Below are positions 55,505 through 64,000 of a stretch of 64,000 nt of DNA, in pieces. Under the pieces are notes generated by a model. The model was not told the DNA's origin, made no database searches, and saw only the letters and a program-made list of their open reading frames with translations. The stretch lies in NCBI GenBank assembly GCA_002749285.1, contig PDPR01000010.1:124001-188000 (forward strand). The letters are read 5' to 3'. Made by a program: the position numbers and the translations under genes. Within the stretch, counting starts at the first letter, position 1. Every line of letters starts with the position of its first letter. Source of the DNA: Maribacter sp. GTDB lineage: Bacteria; Bacteroidota; Bacteroidia; Flavobacteriales; Flavobacteriaceae.

Positions 55505-58300
55505 TTATTTAGGTCTTGTCATATTATCCTTGCTTTTGTCGAAAACAAAATCCAACACTTGTTGGTGTCTGTTCTTGGACCGCAAAGCACTACCTGCCGA
55601 AGGTGAGGCATAAAATCTCCTGGATGCCACCCTGAAGCTATCCGATTTATGATAATGCATCATAAGATGGCTCCATGCACCCATGTTACGAGGCTCTTCC
55701 TGTGCCCAAACCACATCGTCCGCTTGGCTATATTTTTCCAAGATAGCGTCTATTTGGCCAACAGGCAACGGAAATAGTTGCTCGATCCTGACCAATGCGA
55801 CATCATCCCTCTCCAATTTCCCCCTTTCAGCCAAAAGGTCATAATAGAATTTACCAGTACAGAACACCAATGATTTCACCTTTTTAGCATTCACCTGTCC
55901 ATCATCCAAAACTTCCTGGAACCTTCCCGAGACAAATTCATCGACAGAGGAAACAGCCCTTGGATGACGCAATAGGCTCTTGGGTGTGAAAACAATCAGT
56001 GGTTTTCTAAAACCAACCTTCATCTGTCTTCTCAGTATATGGAACATCTGGGCCGGTGTCGTAACGTCGGCAATGTACATATTATCCCGGGCGCATAATT
56101 GCAAATACCGCTCCATCCGTGCAGAAGAGTGTTCGGCACCTTGACCCTCGTAACCATGGGGCAGTAACATTACCAGTCCGTTCTGCAACTTCCATTTATC
56201 CTCCGCTGCGGATATATACTGATCGATCATTATTTGGGCCCCATTACTGAAATCACCGAACTGGGCTTCCCAGATGGTCAGGGTATTTGGGCTTGCCATG
56301 GCATAGCCATAATCAAAACCGACCACTGCATATTCCGAGAGCAAGGAATTGTATATCTGGAAATTACCTTGATTTTTCGAAATATGGTTCAAAAGCATTA
56401 CCTCTTCCTCACTTTCCTCGACTTTCATAACGGCGTGCCTATGGGAAAAAGTGCCCCTTTCCACATCCTGACCTGAGATACGCACCCCGTAACCTTCCTC
56501 TAGGAGTGTGCCATAGGCCAATAACTCACCCATGGCCCAATCCAATTTGTCGGTTTCAAAGAACATTTTCTTTCGATCGGCAACCAATTTGACCACTTTT
56601 CTAAGGAACTTCTTATTTTCGGGAAGTTCCGTAAGGACTTTCGCTATTCCGACCAACTTATCCTTTTTATAAGTCGTATCCACGGCATCCAACATCTCCC
56701 ATTCACGAACGGGCGTAAAATCTTTCCATTCATCTGCCATGAATGGTGTTATTATCGTTTTATCCTCTTTTCTGGAATCCACAAGCTCTTCTTCCAAAGA
56801 GGCTTTATACTCCTGCTCCAATTGCCTTACATGTTCCTCTCCAACAACCCCTTCCGCAATAAGCCTTTCGGCATAAATATCACGGGGGTTCTTATGCTTG
56901 GCTATAGCCTTATAAAGTTTGGGCTGGGTAAACCTAGGTTCGTCACCCTCATTATGGCCGTATTTCCTATACCCCAATAAATCAATGAAAACATCGCTAT
57001 TGAAGCGCATACGATATTCCAATGCAAACAATGCCACATGGCAAACCGCCTCCGGATCATCCGCATTCACATGCAATACCGGACTTAAAGTGACCTTACC
57101 TACATCGGTACAATACGTAGAGGTTCTTGCATCCAGATAATTGGTGGTGAAACCAATCTGGTTGTTCACCACTATATGTATGGTTCCGTTGGTCTTGTAA
57201 CCATCAAGCTTTGCCATTTGAACCACTTCATATACCACACCTTGACCAGCTATAGCGGCATCACCATGGACAACAATCGGCAAGACCTTTGAAAAATCAT
57301 CCTTGTAATGTGCATCCTGTTTGGCTCGTACAATACCCTCTACCACTGGGCCCACAGTCTCTAAATGTGACGGGTTGGGGGCAATGTTCATCTTGATCTT
57401 ATTGCCGTTATCCGATTTCCTATCGGATGTCCACCCTAAATGGTACTTGACATCACCATCAAAGATCTCCTGTTCATAATCCTTCCCATCGAACTCACTG
57501 AAGATAGCTTTCGCCGATTTGCCAAAGATGTTCGTAAGGACATTGAGCCTACCCCTATGCGCCATACCCATGACAAACTGTTCGACCCCCATTTCGGCGG
57601 CCCTTTCGACTATGGCGTCCAAAGCAGGGATCAGCGATTCGTTCCCCTCTAGGGAAAACCGTTTTTGACCTACATATTTTGTGTGGAGGAAACCCTCAAA
57701 GGATACGGCCTGATTGAGTTTTTTCAAGATATGTTTCTTTTGGCCACTACTGAAATCCGGATGATTGCCATTAACATTCACCCAATTCTGAATCCAAGAA
57801 ACAAATTCAGGTTTACGTATGTACATATACTCAACCCCTATGGAATCACAATAAATGCGCTGTAAATGTGCTATAATATCACGCAGTGTATTAGGACCCA
57901 GCCCAACAACCTCACCAGCAGTGAATACGGTATCCAGATCCTGGTCGCTTAACCCAAAATGTTCCAAGTCGAGCGTAGGGACATATGTCCTACGTTTACG
58001 AACCGGATTCGTCTTGGTGAAAAGATGGCCCCGGGTACGATATCCATCGATCAAACGAATTACCCGAAACTCCTTCTGCATTTGTTCCGGCACTTGACCA
58101 TCCATAACCAAGGGTGTGGCCCCACTATCTTTTTGAAAAGAACCACCGGCTTCATCCGATGAACTTTCAACCCCAAAATCAAAACCTTGGAAAAATGCCC
58201 TCCAACTAGGCTCGACACTATCGGGATCTGTTAAATATTTGTCGTACACCTCTGCGAAATAGGAAGTATGCGCCGCATTTAAAAAGGAATATTTATCCAT
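55505..58300 (-). CDS. sucA: 2-oxoglutarate dehydrogenase E1 component
   Basis: E1 decarboxylates 2-oxoglutarate with thiamine diphosphate and passes the succinyl group to E2. The 931-residue length fits. The N-terminus SFLNAAHTSYFAEVYDKY, the block GMAHRGRLNVLTNIFGK, the TPP site VVHGDAAIAGQGVVYE, and LLPHGYEGQGAEHSSARMERYLQL near the end are all typical. It is the first gene of sucA-sucB. A -7 element lies about 117 bases upstream. Confidence 0.97.
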   Translation of the reverse strand: MDKYSFLNAAHTSYFAEVYDKYLTDPDSVEPSWRAFFQGFDFGVESSSDEAGGSFQKDSGATPLVMDGQVPEQMQKEFRVIRLIDGYRTRGHLFTKTNPVRKRRTYVPTLDLEHFGLSDQDLDTVFTAGEVVGLGPNTLRDIIAHLQRIYCDSIGVEYMYIRKPEFVSWIQNWVNVNGNHPDFSSGQKKHILKKLNQAVSFEGFLHTKYVGQKRFSLEGNESLIPALDAIVERAAEMGVEQFVMGMAHRGRLNVLTNIFGKSAKAIFSEFDGKDYEQEIFDGDVKYHLGWTSDRKSDNGNKIKMNIAPNPSHLETVGPVVEGIVRAKQDAHYKDDFSKVLPIVVHGDAAIAGQGVVYEVVQMAKLDGYKTNGTIHIVVNNQIGFTTNYLDARTSTYCTDVGKVTLSPVLHVNADDPEAVCHVALFALEYRMRFNSDVFIDLLGYRKYGHNEGDEPRFTQPKLYKAIAKHKNPRDIYAERLIAEGVVGEEHVRQLEQEYKASLEEELVDSRKEDKTIITPFMADEWKDFTPVREWEMLDAVDTTYKKDKLVGIAKVLTELPENKKFLRKVVKLVADRKKMFFETDKLDWAMGELLAYGTLLEEGYGVRISGQDVERGTFSHRHAVMKVEESEEEVMLLNHISKNQGNFQIYNSLLSEYAVVGFDYGYAMASPNTLTIWEAQFGDFSNGAQIMIDQYISAAEDKWKLQNGLVMLLPHGYEGQGAEHSSARMERYLQLCARDNMYIADVTTPAQMFHILRRQMKVGFRKPLIVFTPKSLLRHPRAVSSVDEFVSGRFQEVLDDGQVNAKKVKSLVFCTGKFYYDLLAERGKLERDDVALVRIEQLFPLPVGQIDAILEKYSQADDVVWAQEEPRNMGAWSHLMMHYHKSDSFRVASRRFYASPSAGSALRSKNRHQQVLDFVFDKSKDNMTRPK

Positions 58301-58417
58301 GTATGTACTCTATCTTACAAGAAACGATCCCGCTAGGTGACAAGACCGATTCTTTCTAATTTGTTTGATATAATGATTCCTGAATTCCAAATAATGGTTT
58401 CAATAATAAAACCTCTC

Positions 58418-58425
58418 CAAAAATA
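58418..58425 (-). promoter_or_regulatory. Candidate -7 element of sucA-sucB
   Basis: The minus strand reads TATTTTTG, an exact match to TAnnTTTG. It lies in the gap divergent to the small beta-barrel gene. No -33 TTG is evident. Confidence 0.35.
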
Positions 58426-58511
58426 CAATATTTCCCATATCTAGGCGTATCTTCATTGATAATATTGCCCAAAAGCAAGAACAATCACTATAAATATAAA
58501 ATCATTCCAAA

Positions 58512-59012
58512 ATGAAACATTACTTTTTATTCCTGGTTTTTCTTATCGGATCTTCATCCTTGGCCCAAAAGACCCCCGGTGACTTCTGGGGCAATGTACG
58601 TTTTGGGGGCGGGGTGGGTTTAGGTTTCACCAACGAAAACTTCAATGCCTCAGTCTCACCAAGTGCCATATTCCAGGTAAATGACCAGTTTGCCGCTGGA
58701 GCCAGCCTTAATTTCAATTATGCCAAATTCAACGAAGACAAGCTGTTTGCCTATGGCGGCAGTATCTTATCACTATACAATCCCATCCCCAATATTCAAT
58801 TATCAGGGGAATTGGAACAATTGAGGATCAACAGGACATACGCCCTTGACGGGGGCAACAGGGAAGACAACTATTGGTCCCCGGCACTTTTTCTCGGTAT
58901 CGGCTACAGTAACCGGAACCTGACCCTTGGCTTACGCTACGACATATTATACGATGATGGCAAAAGTATTTACGCCAATGCATTAATGCCTTTTGTCCGT
59001 GTCTATTTCTAG
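58512..59012 (+). CDS. Small secreted beta-barrel protein, function unknown
   Basis: The 166-residue precursor starts with a signal (FLFLVFLIGSSSLAQ). The body has alternating strands with glycine-rich turns (NVRFGGGVGLGFTNENF, AAGASLNFNYAKF, ALFLGIGYSNRNLTLGLRYDIL) and ends with VRVYF, the usual aromatic end of an outer-membrane barrel. The length suits a small barrel of about eight strands. It is divergent from sucA. I know no firm function. Confidence 0.75.
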   Translation: MKHYFLFLVFLIGSSSLAQKTPGDFWGNVRFGGGVGLGFTNENFNASVSPSAIFQVNDQFAAGASLNFNYAKFNEDKLFAYGGSILSLYNPIPNIQLSGELEQLRINRTYALDGGNREDNYWSPALFLGIGYSNRNLTLGLRYDILYDDGKSIYANALMPFVRVYF

Positions 59013-59013
59013 T

Positions 59014-59382
59014 CTAGGAGGGATATTTTTCCTTTAACCATACTTTTTGAAACTCCCTTTTCAAGACCAACAATGAAACCTGTTCGGCCACTTCAACCGC
59101 ATCGGTCACATGGATCTGCCTAAACGCTTTTTCAGGAACATCGACCACATAGAGTAGGTTTAGGTAATCGGGGAATTTCTCCATGACCAAAAAATAGATT
59201 TTTTCATGCATAAAGGTCCATAAATCCTCAGGGGAAACATTATCGGCAAGATCAATGGGGATATTGGCAAGTCCGAAGTCTTTCTTTAGCTGAAGTACCA
59301 ATTTACCATAAAGGTTTTCCGCTTGGGCATTCGCCAAAAGCTCATTGCTATTTTCAAAATGGGGTTTTCGAGTCATACGCAT
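59014..59382 (-). CDS. Conserved protein of unknown function
   Basis: With the ATG at 59380-59382 the product has 122 residues; an in-frame TTG near 59508 would lengthen it by 42 residues that contain a GCRENGCK pair of cysteines but show no clear gene-like support. The main part is predicted to be alpha-helical, with LYGKLVLQLKKDFGLANIPIDL and PEDLWTFMHEKIYFLVMEKFPDYLNLLYVVDVPE. It has no signal or membrane segment. I do not recognise the family. It lies downstream of galE. Confidence 0.7.
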   Translation of the reverse strand: MRMTRKPHFENSNELLANAQAENLYGKLVLQLKKDFGLANIPIDLADNVSPEDLWTFMHEKIYFLVMEKFPDYLNLLYVVDVPEKAFRQIHVTDAVEVAEQVSLLVLKREFQKVWLKEKYPS

Positions 59383-59640
59383 AGTATCTTTAATATTGCT
59401 ACGGCGAACCATGTGGGCTTTACAACCATTCTCACGACAGCCCCATAAAAAGTGCTTCGCCCGGGTCACGACATGTGCCTCCTTAAAACCCGTTTTATCA
59501 ATAACCAATGAGGACGGGGTTGAACAACCGGCCCGATCGGGTTTGATAGATCAAATACGTACCCAAGCTGTTTTGGTTTACCCACTCCTATCCTGATCGT
59601 TGGACTGGCATGGCAAAAGGTACCAACACAACCCTTACGG

Positions 59641-60657
59641 TCAACTTCTTATCTTTTGCTCCCAGTCCCATGCCGATTTCATAGCCTCGTCCAAAGTGAA
59701 TTGTGCTTTCCATCCAAGTTCTTCATTGGCAAGCGTGGTATCCGCATATGCCGAAGTGATATCACCCGGTCTTCTACCCACAATCTTATAATTGAGTTTT
59801 TTGCCCGACACCCTTTCAAAACTCTTGATGGCCTCAAGAACTGTACTTCCTTTGCCCGTGCCCACATTAAAGACCTCGTAGTTCGTCTTGTTCTTTCTGG
59901 CAAGCAGGCGCTGAAGAGCTACAACATGGGCCTTTGCCAGGTCCACCACATAAATATAATCCCGTACACAGGTTCCATCCGAAGTAGGGTAATCGTCTCC
60001 AAAAACCGACAATTGCTCCCTAAGCCCTACCCCTGTCTGCGTAATGAAGGGCATTAGGTTCTGTGGCACCCCAATGGGCAACTCCCCAATCTCAGAACTG
60101 GGATGGGCACCCATAGGGTTGAAATAACGAAGGGCAATCGCATTTAATCCACTGGTGACCTTACAGGTATCCTGAATTATCTCCTCACCGATCTGTTTGG
60201 TGTTACCATAAGGCGATTCCGCCTTTTTCACAGGGGCATCTTCGGTAATCGGCATAACATCTGCTTGGCCATAAACGGTACAACTGGAACTGAATATGAA
60301 ACTGGATTCCGGTTTTTTCGACAATTCCTTCAACAAATAAACAAGGGTGCCAATATTATTCTCATAATACAACAAAGGGTTTTCAACACTTTCGCCAACG
60401 GCTTTGGAGGCAGCAAAGTGAATCACCCCCCCCACATCGGTATGTCTCTTGAAAAATTCCCCGACTTTCGCCTTTTCCTTTAGATCTATTTTCTCGAACA
60501 ATGGCCTCTTACCCGTTATCGCAGTAATACCGTCAAGCACTTTTTCGGAGGAATTGGAACAATCATCTATAATTATGACCTCAAAACCTTCGTTTTGAAG
60601 CTCTACAACGGTATGGGAACCTATAAATCCCAATCCACCTGTAACCAATACTTTCAT
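59641..60657 (-). CDS. galE: UDP-glucose 4-epimerase
   Basis: GalE interconverts UDP-glucose and UDP-galactose. The 338-residue protein has the NAD-binding GGLGFIGS at residues 7-14, the serine/tyrosine/lysine catalytic part with YGNTK, and the ALRYFNPMGAHPS block that binds UDP-sugar. The start is the ATG at 60655-60657. It follows the DegT aminotransferase by 38 bases on the same strand and probably supplies sugars for surface polysaccharide together with it and waaA. Confidence 0.95.
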   Translation of the reverse strand: MKVLVTGGLGFIGSHTVVELQNEGFEVIIIDDCSNSSEKVLDGITAITGKRPLFEKIDLKEKAKVGEFFKRHTDVGGVIHFAASKAVGESVENPLLYYENNIGTLVYLLKELSKKPESSFIFSSSCTVYGQADVMPITEDAPVKKAESPYGNTKQIGEEIIQDTCKVTSGLNAIALRYFNPMGAHPSSEIGELPIGVPQNLMPFITQTGVGLREQLSVFGDDYPTSDGTCVRDYIYVVDLAKAHVVALQRLLARKNKTNYEVFNVGTGKGSTVLEAIKSFERVSGKKLNYKIVGRRPGDITSAYADTTLANEELGWKAQFTLDEAMKSAWDWEQKIRS

Positions 60658-60695
60658 CTTATTTTGTTTTAAAATCCAATTTCAAAAAAACACAT

Positions 60696-61841
60696 CTATC
60701 CACCATTGACAAAACGGATAACCGTTTCCGTAATAAAATCTATTTGCCCCCCATCAAGTTCGGTATGCATGGGAAGGGAAACAACCTCTTTCACAAGTTG
60801 ATTCGTTACCGGGAAATCCGATTCGCTATACCTTACATCGGCATATGCCTTCTGACTGTGCAAAGGTATTGGGTAATACACCCCACACGGAATCTGCTTT
60901 TCCCCCAAGTGTGCCACTAGACCATCCCGTTTTCCGTTGGTAATCCGCAAAGTGTACTGATGGAAGACATGGCAATCAGAATCCCCACAACTGTCCATGG
61001 TCACTGGAACGACAATATGCCCCTGACCTTCAAAAGCTTTTGTATATGCCCTAGCTGCTTTTCTGCGAGCATCGCAATAACTATCCAAAAGGGGTAGTTT
61101 CGCCCTTAGGACCGCCGCTTGGATGGAATCCAATCGGGAATTAACACCAACCACATCATGATGGTATCTTTCGTACATACCATGGTTCACCATGCCCCTC
61201 ATGGTATATGCCAAGGCATCATCATTGGTGAAAATAGCCCCCCCATCACCGTAACATCCTAGATTTTTTGAAGGAAAGAACGAGGTGGTACCTACATTAC
61301 CGATAGTCCCTGCCTTTTGTTTTGAACCATCGCCTCCCTTATAACTGGCACCAATCGCTTGGGCATTATCCTCAATGACGAATAAACCGTGTTTTTTGGC
61401 CAAGGCCATTATAGCATCCATATTGGCACATTGGCCAAAAAGATGTACTGGCACGATGGCTTTCGTCTTAGGTGTTATGGCACGCTCTATGGCCGCAATG
61501 TTTATATTGAAGGTATCCATATCAACATCGACCAAAACAGGTTTCAACCGAAGTAGTGCGATAACCTCAACGGTAGCCGCAAAAGTAAAATCCGCAGTAA
61601 TAACCTCATCACCCGGTTGCAGGCCCAGACCCATCATGGCAACCTGTAAGGCATCCGTGCCGTTGGCACAGGGTATAACATGCTTAACCCCTAGATACCC
61701 CTCCAATTCCTTTTGGAAGGCATGCACTTCGGGGCCATTGATATAGGCCGAAGTATCCAGTATATTTGCTATCGATGAGTTTATCTGCTCTTTGATGGAT
61801 TGGTATTGACCATTTAGGTCTACCATTTGTATTTTCCGCAT
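60696..61841 (-). CDS. DegT/DnrJ/EryC1/StrS-family sugar aminotransferase
   Basis: These PLP enzymes aminate keto-sugars for surface polysaccharides. The start used is the ATG at 61839-61841 (MRKIQMVDLNGQY), giving 381 residues; a TTG at 61847 would add two. The family parts are IPCANGTDALQVAMMGL, DVDMDTFNI, the PLP lysine in FFPSKNLGCYGDGG, and the TNDDAL stretch. The exact sugar is unknown. It is upstream of galE; a -7 element lies about 27 bases upstream. Confidence 0.9.
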   Translation of the reverse strand: MRKIQMVDLNGQYQSIKEQINSSIANILDTSAYINGPEVHAFQKELEGYLGVKHVIPCANGTDALQVAMMGLGLQPGDEVITADFTFAATVEVIALLRLKPVLVDVDMDTFNINIAAIERAITPKTKAIVPVHLFGQCANMDAIMALAKKHGLFVIEDNAQAIGASYKGGDGSKQKAGTIGNVGTTSFFPSKNLGCYGDGGAIFTNDDALAYTMRGMVNHGMYERYHHDVVGVNSRLDSIQAAVLRAKLPLLDSYCDARRKAARAYTKAFEGQGHIVVPVTMDSCGDSDCHVFHQYTLRITNGKRDGLVAHLGEKQIPCGVYYPIPLHSQKAYADVRYSESDFPVTNQLVKEVVSLPMHTELDGGQIDFITETVIRFVNGG

Positions 61842-61867
61842 CTGCAAGTTTTAGAATAGTAACAGCG

Positions 61868-61875
61868 CAAAAATA
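61868..61875 (-). promoter_or_regulatory. Candidate -7 element of DegT-galE
   Basis: The minus strand reads TATTTTTG, an exact TAnnTTTG match, in the gap divergent to waaA. Confidence 0.4.
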
Positions 61876-61923
61876 AGGAACAATTCTGGAAAGAGCCGTA
61901 TTTTAGCCACAAACCATAACCGA

Positions 61924-63159
61924 GTGAACCATATCTACAACCTTATTGCACAAATCACGTGGTCCTTCTTGAAAATAGTGGCATTCTTCAACCCAAAGAT
62001 CAAACTGTTCGTTCAAGGAAGAAAAGGGACTTTTCCAATTTTAAAAAATACCATTGACAAAAACGATGATGTTGTCTGGTTTCATGTCGCCTCATTGGGG
62101 GAGTTCGAGCAAGGTCTTCCCGTAATCGGGAAAATAAAGGCCGAATACCCGACCTATAAAATCCTGATCAGTTTTTTTTCGCCTTCTGGATATGAGGTGA
62201 AAAAGAACACACCAGTGGCCAATGCCGTCATTTACCTTCCGATCGATACCCTTGGGAACGCTAAACGTTTTATTGCCACTGTGAACCCCAAGCTAGCGAT
62301 ATTCGTGAAGTATGAGATATGGCCCAATTATCTAAAAGTTTTGGGCGACAATAACATCCCAACCATTTTGATATCGGCCATTTTCAAAAAGGACCAAATA
62401 TTTTTCAAATGGTATGGAGGCATCATGCGAAAATCACTTGGTGCATTCACCCATTTCTTTGTCCAAGATGAAAAATCGGTGAACTTATTAAAAGGAATCA
62501 ACTTCAGCAATGTAACACTTAGTGGGGACACCCGTTTTGACCGGGTTGCAGAAATCATGGAAAGGGACAACAAACTACAGTTCATGGAGCGGTTCAAGGG
62601 AACCTCCCCTTGTTTTGTAGCTGGGAGCATCTGGCCTGGGGACGAAAAGACCATGCTTCAATTCATTAATGAAACCCAAAAACACTTAAAGTCCGTACTT
62701 GCCCCACACAACATAAAACCAGAACATATTGTTTCCTTGAAAAAATCAATCACAAAAAAAACCTTGCTGTATTCCGAATTGAAGGAAAACGACCCTAGCC
62801 AATTTGATGTGCTCATCATAGATACCATAGGCCTATTGACCAAAATATACAGTTATTCGGACATTGCATATGTAGGCGGTGCCTTTGGCACTGGATTGCA
62901 CAACACCTTGGAACCGGCTGTTTTTGGGGTTCCCATTATTATTGGCCCGGATTATTCGGGGTTTAATGAGGCAGAGACCTTGGTCAGGGAAAAAGGTATC
63001 CTGGTTGTCGAAAACAGTTCGGAGTTCCATGCTACAATGACCCGATTATTGGAAAACCCGGATTACTTAAAAGAAACCGGACAGGTCAATGGGGATTACG
63101 TCAACAGCAACAAGGGGGCAAGTACCCAAATTATGGCATACGCCCGTACATTACTATAA
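61924..63159 (+). CDS. waaA: 3-deoxy-D-manno-octulosonic acid (Kdo) transferase
   Basis: WaaA adds Kdo to lipid IVA, the start of the lipopolysaccharide core, at the inner membrane. The 411-residue protein has an N-terminal membrane anchor (NLIAQITWSFLKIVAFF), then the GT-B fold with VWFHVASLGEFEQGLPVI, ISFFSPSGYEVKKN, KYEIWPNYL and YVGGAFGTGLHNTLEPAVFGVPII. The start is a GTG at 61924; there is no upstream ATG in frame near it. It lies divergent to the DegT gene, in an envelope neighbourhood. Confidence 0.94.
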   Translation: MNHIYNLIAQITWSFLKIVAFFNPKIKLFVQGRKGTFPILKNTIDKNDDVVWFHVASLGEFEQGLPVIGKIKAEYPTYKILISFFSPSGYEVKKNTPVANAVIYLPIDTLGNAKRFIATVNPKLAIFVKYEIWPNYLKVLGDNNIPTILISAIFKKDQIFFKWYGGIMRKSLGAFTHFFVQDEKSVNLLKGINFSNVTLSGDTRFDRVAEIMERDNKLQFMERFKGTSPCFVAGSIWPGDEKTMLQFINETQKHLKSVLAPHNIKPEHIVSLKKSITKKTLLYSELKENDPSQFDVLIIDTIGLLTKIYSYSDIAYVGGAFGTGLHNTLEPAVFGVPIIIGPDYSGFNEAETLVREKGILVVENSSEFHATMTRLLENPDYLKETGQVNGDYVNSNKGASTQIMAYARTLL

Positions 63160-63541
63160 CATGGATGTTTATGTTTGGCCCCTATAGGGAATTCCCCGCA
63201 CCCTCATGCTTTCGGCCTTTCTTGTATATTGATGGATTCTTACAGCAACCCGAAAATAAAGCCCAACACACAAAAGGGGAAACCGCTACGAACAAAAACC
63301 ATCAGGACAGTATCCGAAAAAAACAAAGGGAATTGAAATACCTAGGCACCCTAATACCCAAAAATGGCCCTGAAAATGTTGGAACAAGGTGTTTTTGTGA
63401 AGTTTAAACCATACTATTCAACGAATAATCCGGCAGTACATCCAAGAAACATACTAAGGAACAACCATTTAGTCGAATTATCGGCAAAAATAGATGGCTT
63501 TTAGGCCGTATTTACTTAAATTGTGGTAAATTAATAAAATC
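63160..63541. other. Gene-free stretch of 382 bases
   Basis: Two short open frames (63165-63407 and 63364-63504) occur but have no signal, motif or family likeness. No hairpin terminator of waaA is obvious. Confidence 0.45.
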
Positions 63542-63670
63542 ATGGAGCACGAAATTACATTTGGCACTAAAGTACTCAACATTTTTTTGGGTATTATGGT
63601 TGTGGCTTTGATCGCGATTTTACTATCCGTAGTTGGTGGCCTTTTATTGGTCGCCATTGGAGTGATTTAA
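63542..63670 (+). CDS. 42-residue hydrophobic membrane peptide
   Basis: The frame ATG (63542) to TAA (63670) encodes a short hydrophilic N-terminus (MEHEITFGTKVL) followed by a strongly hydrophobic run (NIFLGIMVVALIAILLSVVG, then GLLLVAIGVI). This is one long or two short membrane helices. It is followed by a strong hairpin terminator, which supports a real transcript. It is too short for common gene callers. Its function is unknown. Confidence 0.55.
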   Translation: MEHEITFGTKVLNIFLGIMVVALIAILLSVVGGLLLVAIGVI

Positions 63671-63723
63671 TGCGATCGAACTGGGTTTTACCTAAATACT
63701 ACCTCCTAGTTTGTTCTGAAAAA

Positions 63724-63757
63724 CAAAAAAGTCCATTTTTTAAATGGACTTTTTTTT
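63724..63757 (+). terminator. Terminator after the small membrane peptide gene
   Basis: AAAAAA and the stem GTCCATTT/AAATGGAC, closed by a TTT loop, are followed by eight T residues. It begins 54 bases after the peptide's stop codon. Confidence 0.85.
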
Positions 63758-63925
63758 GCCTTGAACAAGCAATTACCTACAACACTTCCCGATTCCCAAA
63801 AAGCAGATGGGCCTTGACCGCCCCCATCCAACAAAAAAATCAGACAAGATCCAATAGATTTGAGGATTCTTTTACAGAACATTGGACACCATTTTGTAAT
63901 TTGGCACTAAACTAGATACGTCATC

Positions 63926-64000
63926 ATGAACCAAAAACCGGAAACATCCCTCCCCGTAACCTTTGTTTTATTAAGTCTTATCCTTTGTCTGTCTTGCCAA
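63926..64000 (+). CDS. N-terminus of a lipoprotein (cut by window edge)
   Basis: An ATG at 63926 opens a frame that reads MNQKPETSLPVTFVLLSLIL and then CLSCQ at the window end. A hydrophobic stretch followed by a lipobox-like LSC suggests an outer-membrane or surface lipoprotein. The rest is outside the window. Confidence 0.55.
   Translation, partial: MNQKPETSLPVTFVLLSLILCLSCQ

Noticed and set aside
63165..63407. 80-codon plus-strand frame after waaA
   Set aside because: No motif, signal or family likeness; probably chance.
63364..63504. 46-codon plus-strand frame starting MALKMLEQGVFVKF
   Set aside because: Starts well but has no support in sequence context; no terminator follows it directly.

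Overview
The window reads as a chromosomal segment of a marine-type member of the Flavobacteriaceae (Bacteroidota). The evidence is a complete alternative complex III (act) cluster joined to a caa3-type cytochrome oxidase, Bacteroidota-type -7 promoter elements (TAnnTTTG) with no clear Shine-Dalgarno sequences, and families typical of the phylum (DUF2807, DUF5916, DUF2723, ExbB/ExbD/ExbD plus a PorT-like protein, Tat-type glycosylasparaginase). No phage, insertion sequence, CRISPR array or rRNA operon was seen. Almost all of the window is core chromosome.

Layout. 1-1750 (minus): queG (cut by the window edge) and ruvB. 1933-3519 (plus): pckA, preceded by two adjoining palindromes and followed by a strong terminator. 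3611-4429 (minus): DUF2807 protein. 4579-16347 (minus): an eight-gene respiratory cluster transcribed actA-actB-actC-actD-actE-actF-coxB-coxA, ending in a terminator; it takes electrons from quinol to oxygen. 16591 (plus): SPOR-domain protein. 16968-21495 (minus): rimP-nusA-infB operon with a good promoter. 21688-23019 (plus): cation/proton antiporter. 23091-23162 (minus): tRNA-Gln. 23384-26719 (plus): DUF2723 membrane glycosyltransferase-like protein. 26875-29273 (minus): cysteine-less thioredoxin-fold protein, membrane metallophosphoesterase, cutC. 29316-33207 (plus): glycosylasparaginase and polA, followed by a possible gene remnant. 33427-36663 (minus): lipocalin-like lipoprotein and DUF5916 outer-membrane protein. 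36918-47712 (plus): translation and envelope genes rplM-rpsI, rpsB-tsf, pyrH-frr, an RND/MMPL exporter, asnS, rpoN and a membrane protein. 47713-48255 has no recognisable gene. 48256-51437 (minus): ExbB / membrane protein / ExbD / ExbD, then a beta-barrel protein. 51673-51760 (minus): tRNA-Ser(GGA). 51829-53634 (minus): tatD-ansA. 53761 (plus): retropepsin-like protein. 54262-58300 (minus): sucA-sucB. 58512 (plus): small beta-barrel protein. 59014-61841 (minus): unknown protein, galE, DegT aminotransferase. 61924-63159 (plus): waaA. The end holds a 42-residue membrane peptide and the start of a lipoprotein gene.

The most unusual signal is one helix-hairpin-helix (HhH) module appended to the C-terminus of two unrelated proteins here: ribosomal protein S2 and the membrane subunit ActC. 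The two copies align without gaps over 53 residues, from GIGP to QAK. Other points of interest are a nested hairpin in the rpsB leader that could be a ribosomal-protein autoregulatory element, an ExbD with a CxxCH motif in its periplasmic part, a thioredoxin fold with both catalytic cysteines replaced by serine, and the pckA palindromes. All calls come from reading the sequence; no database search was made.
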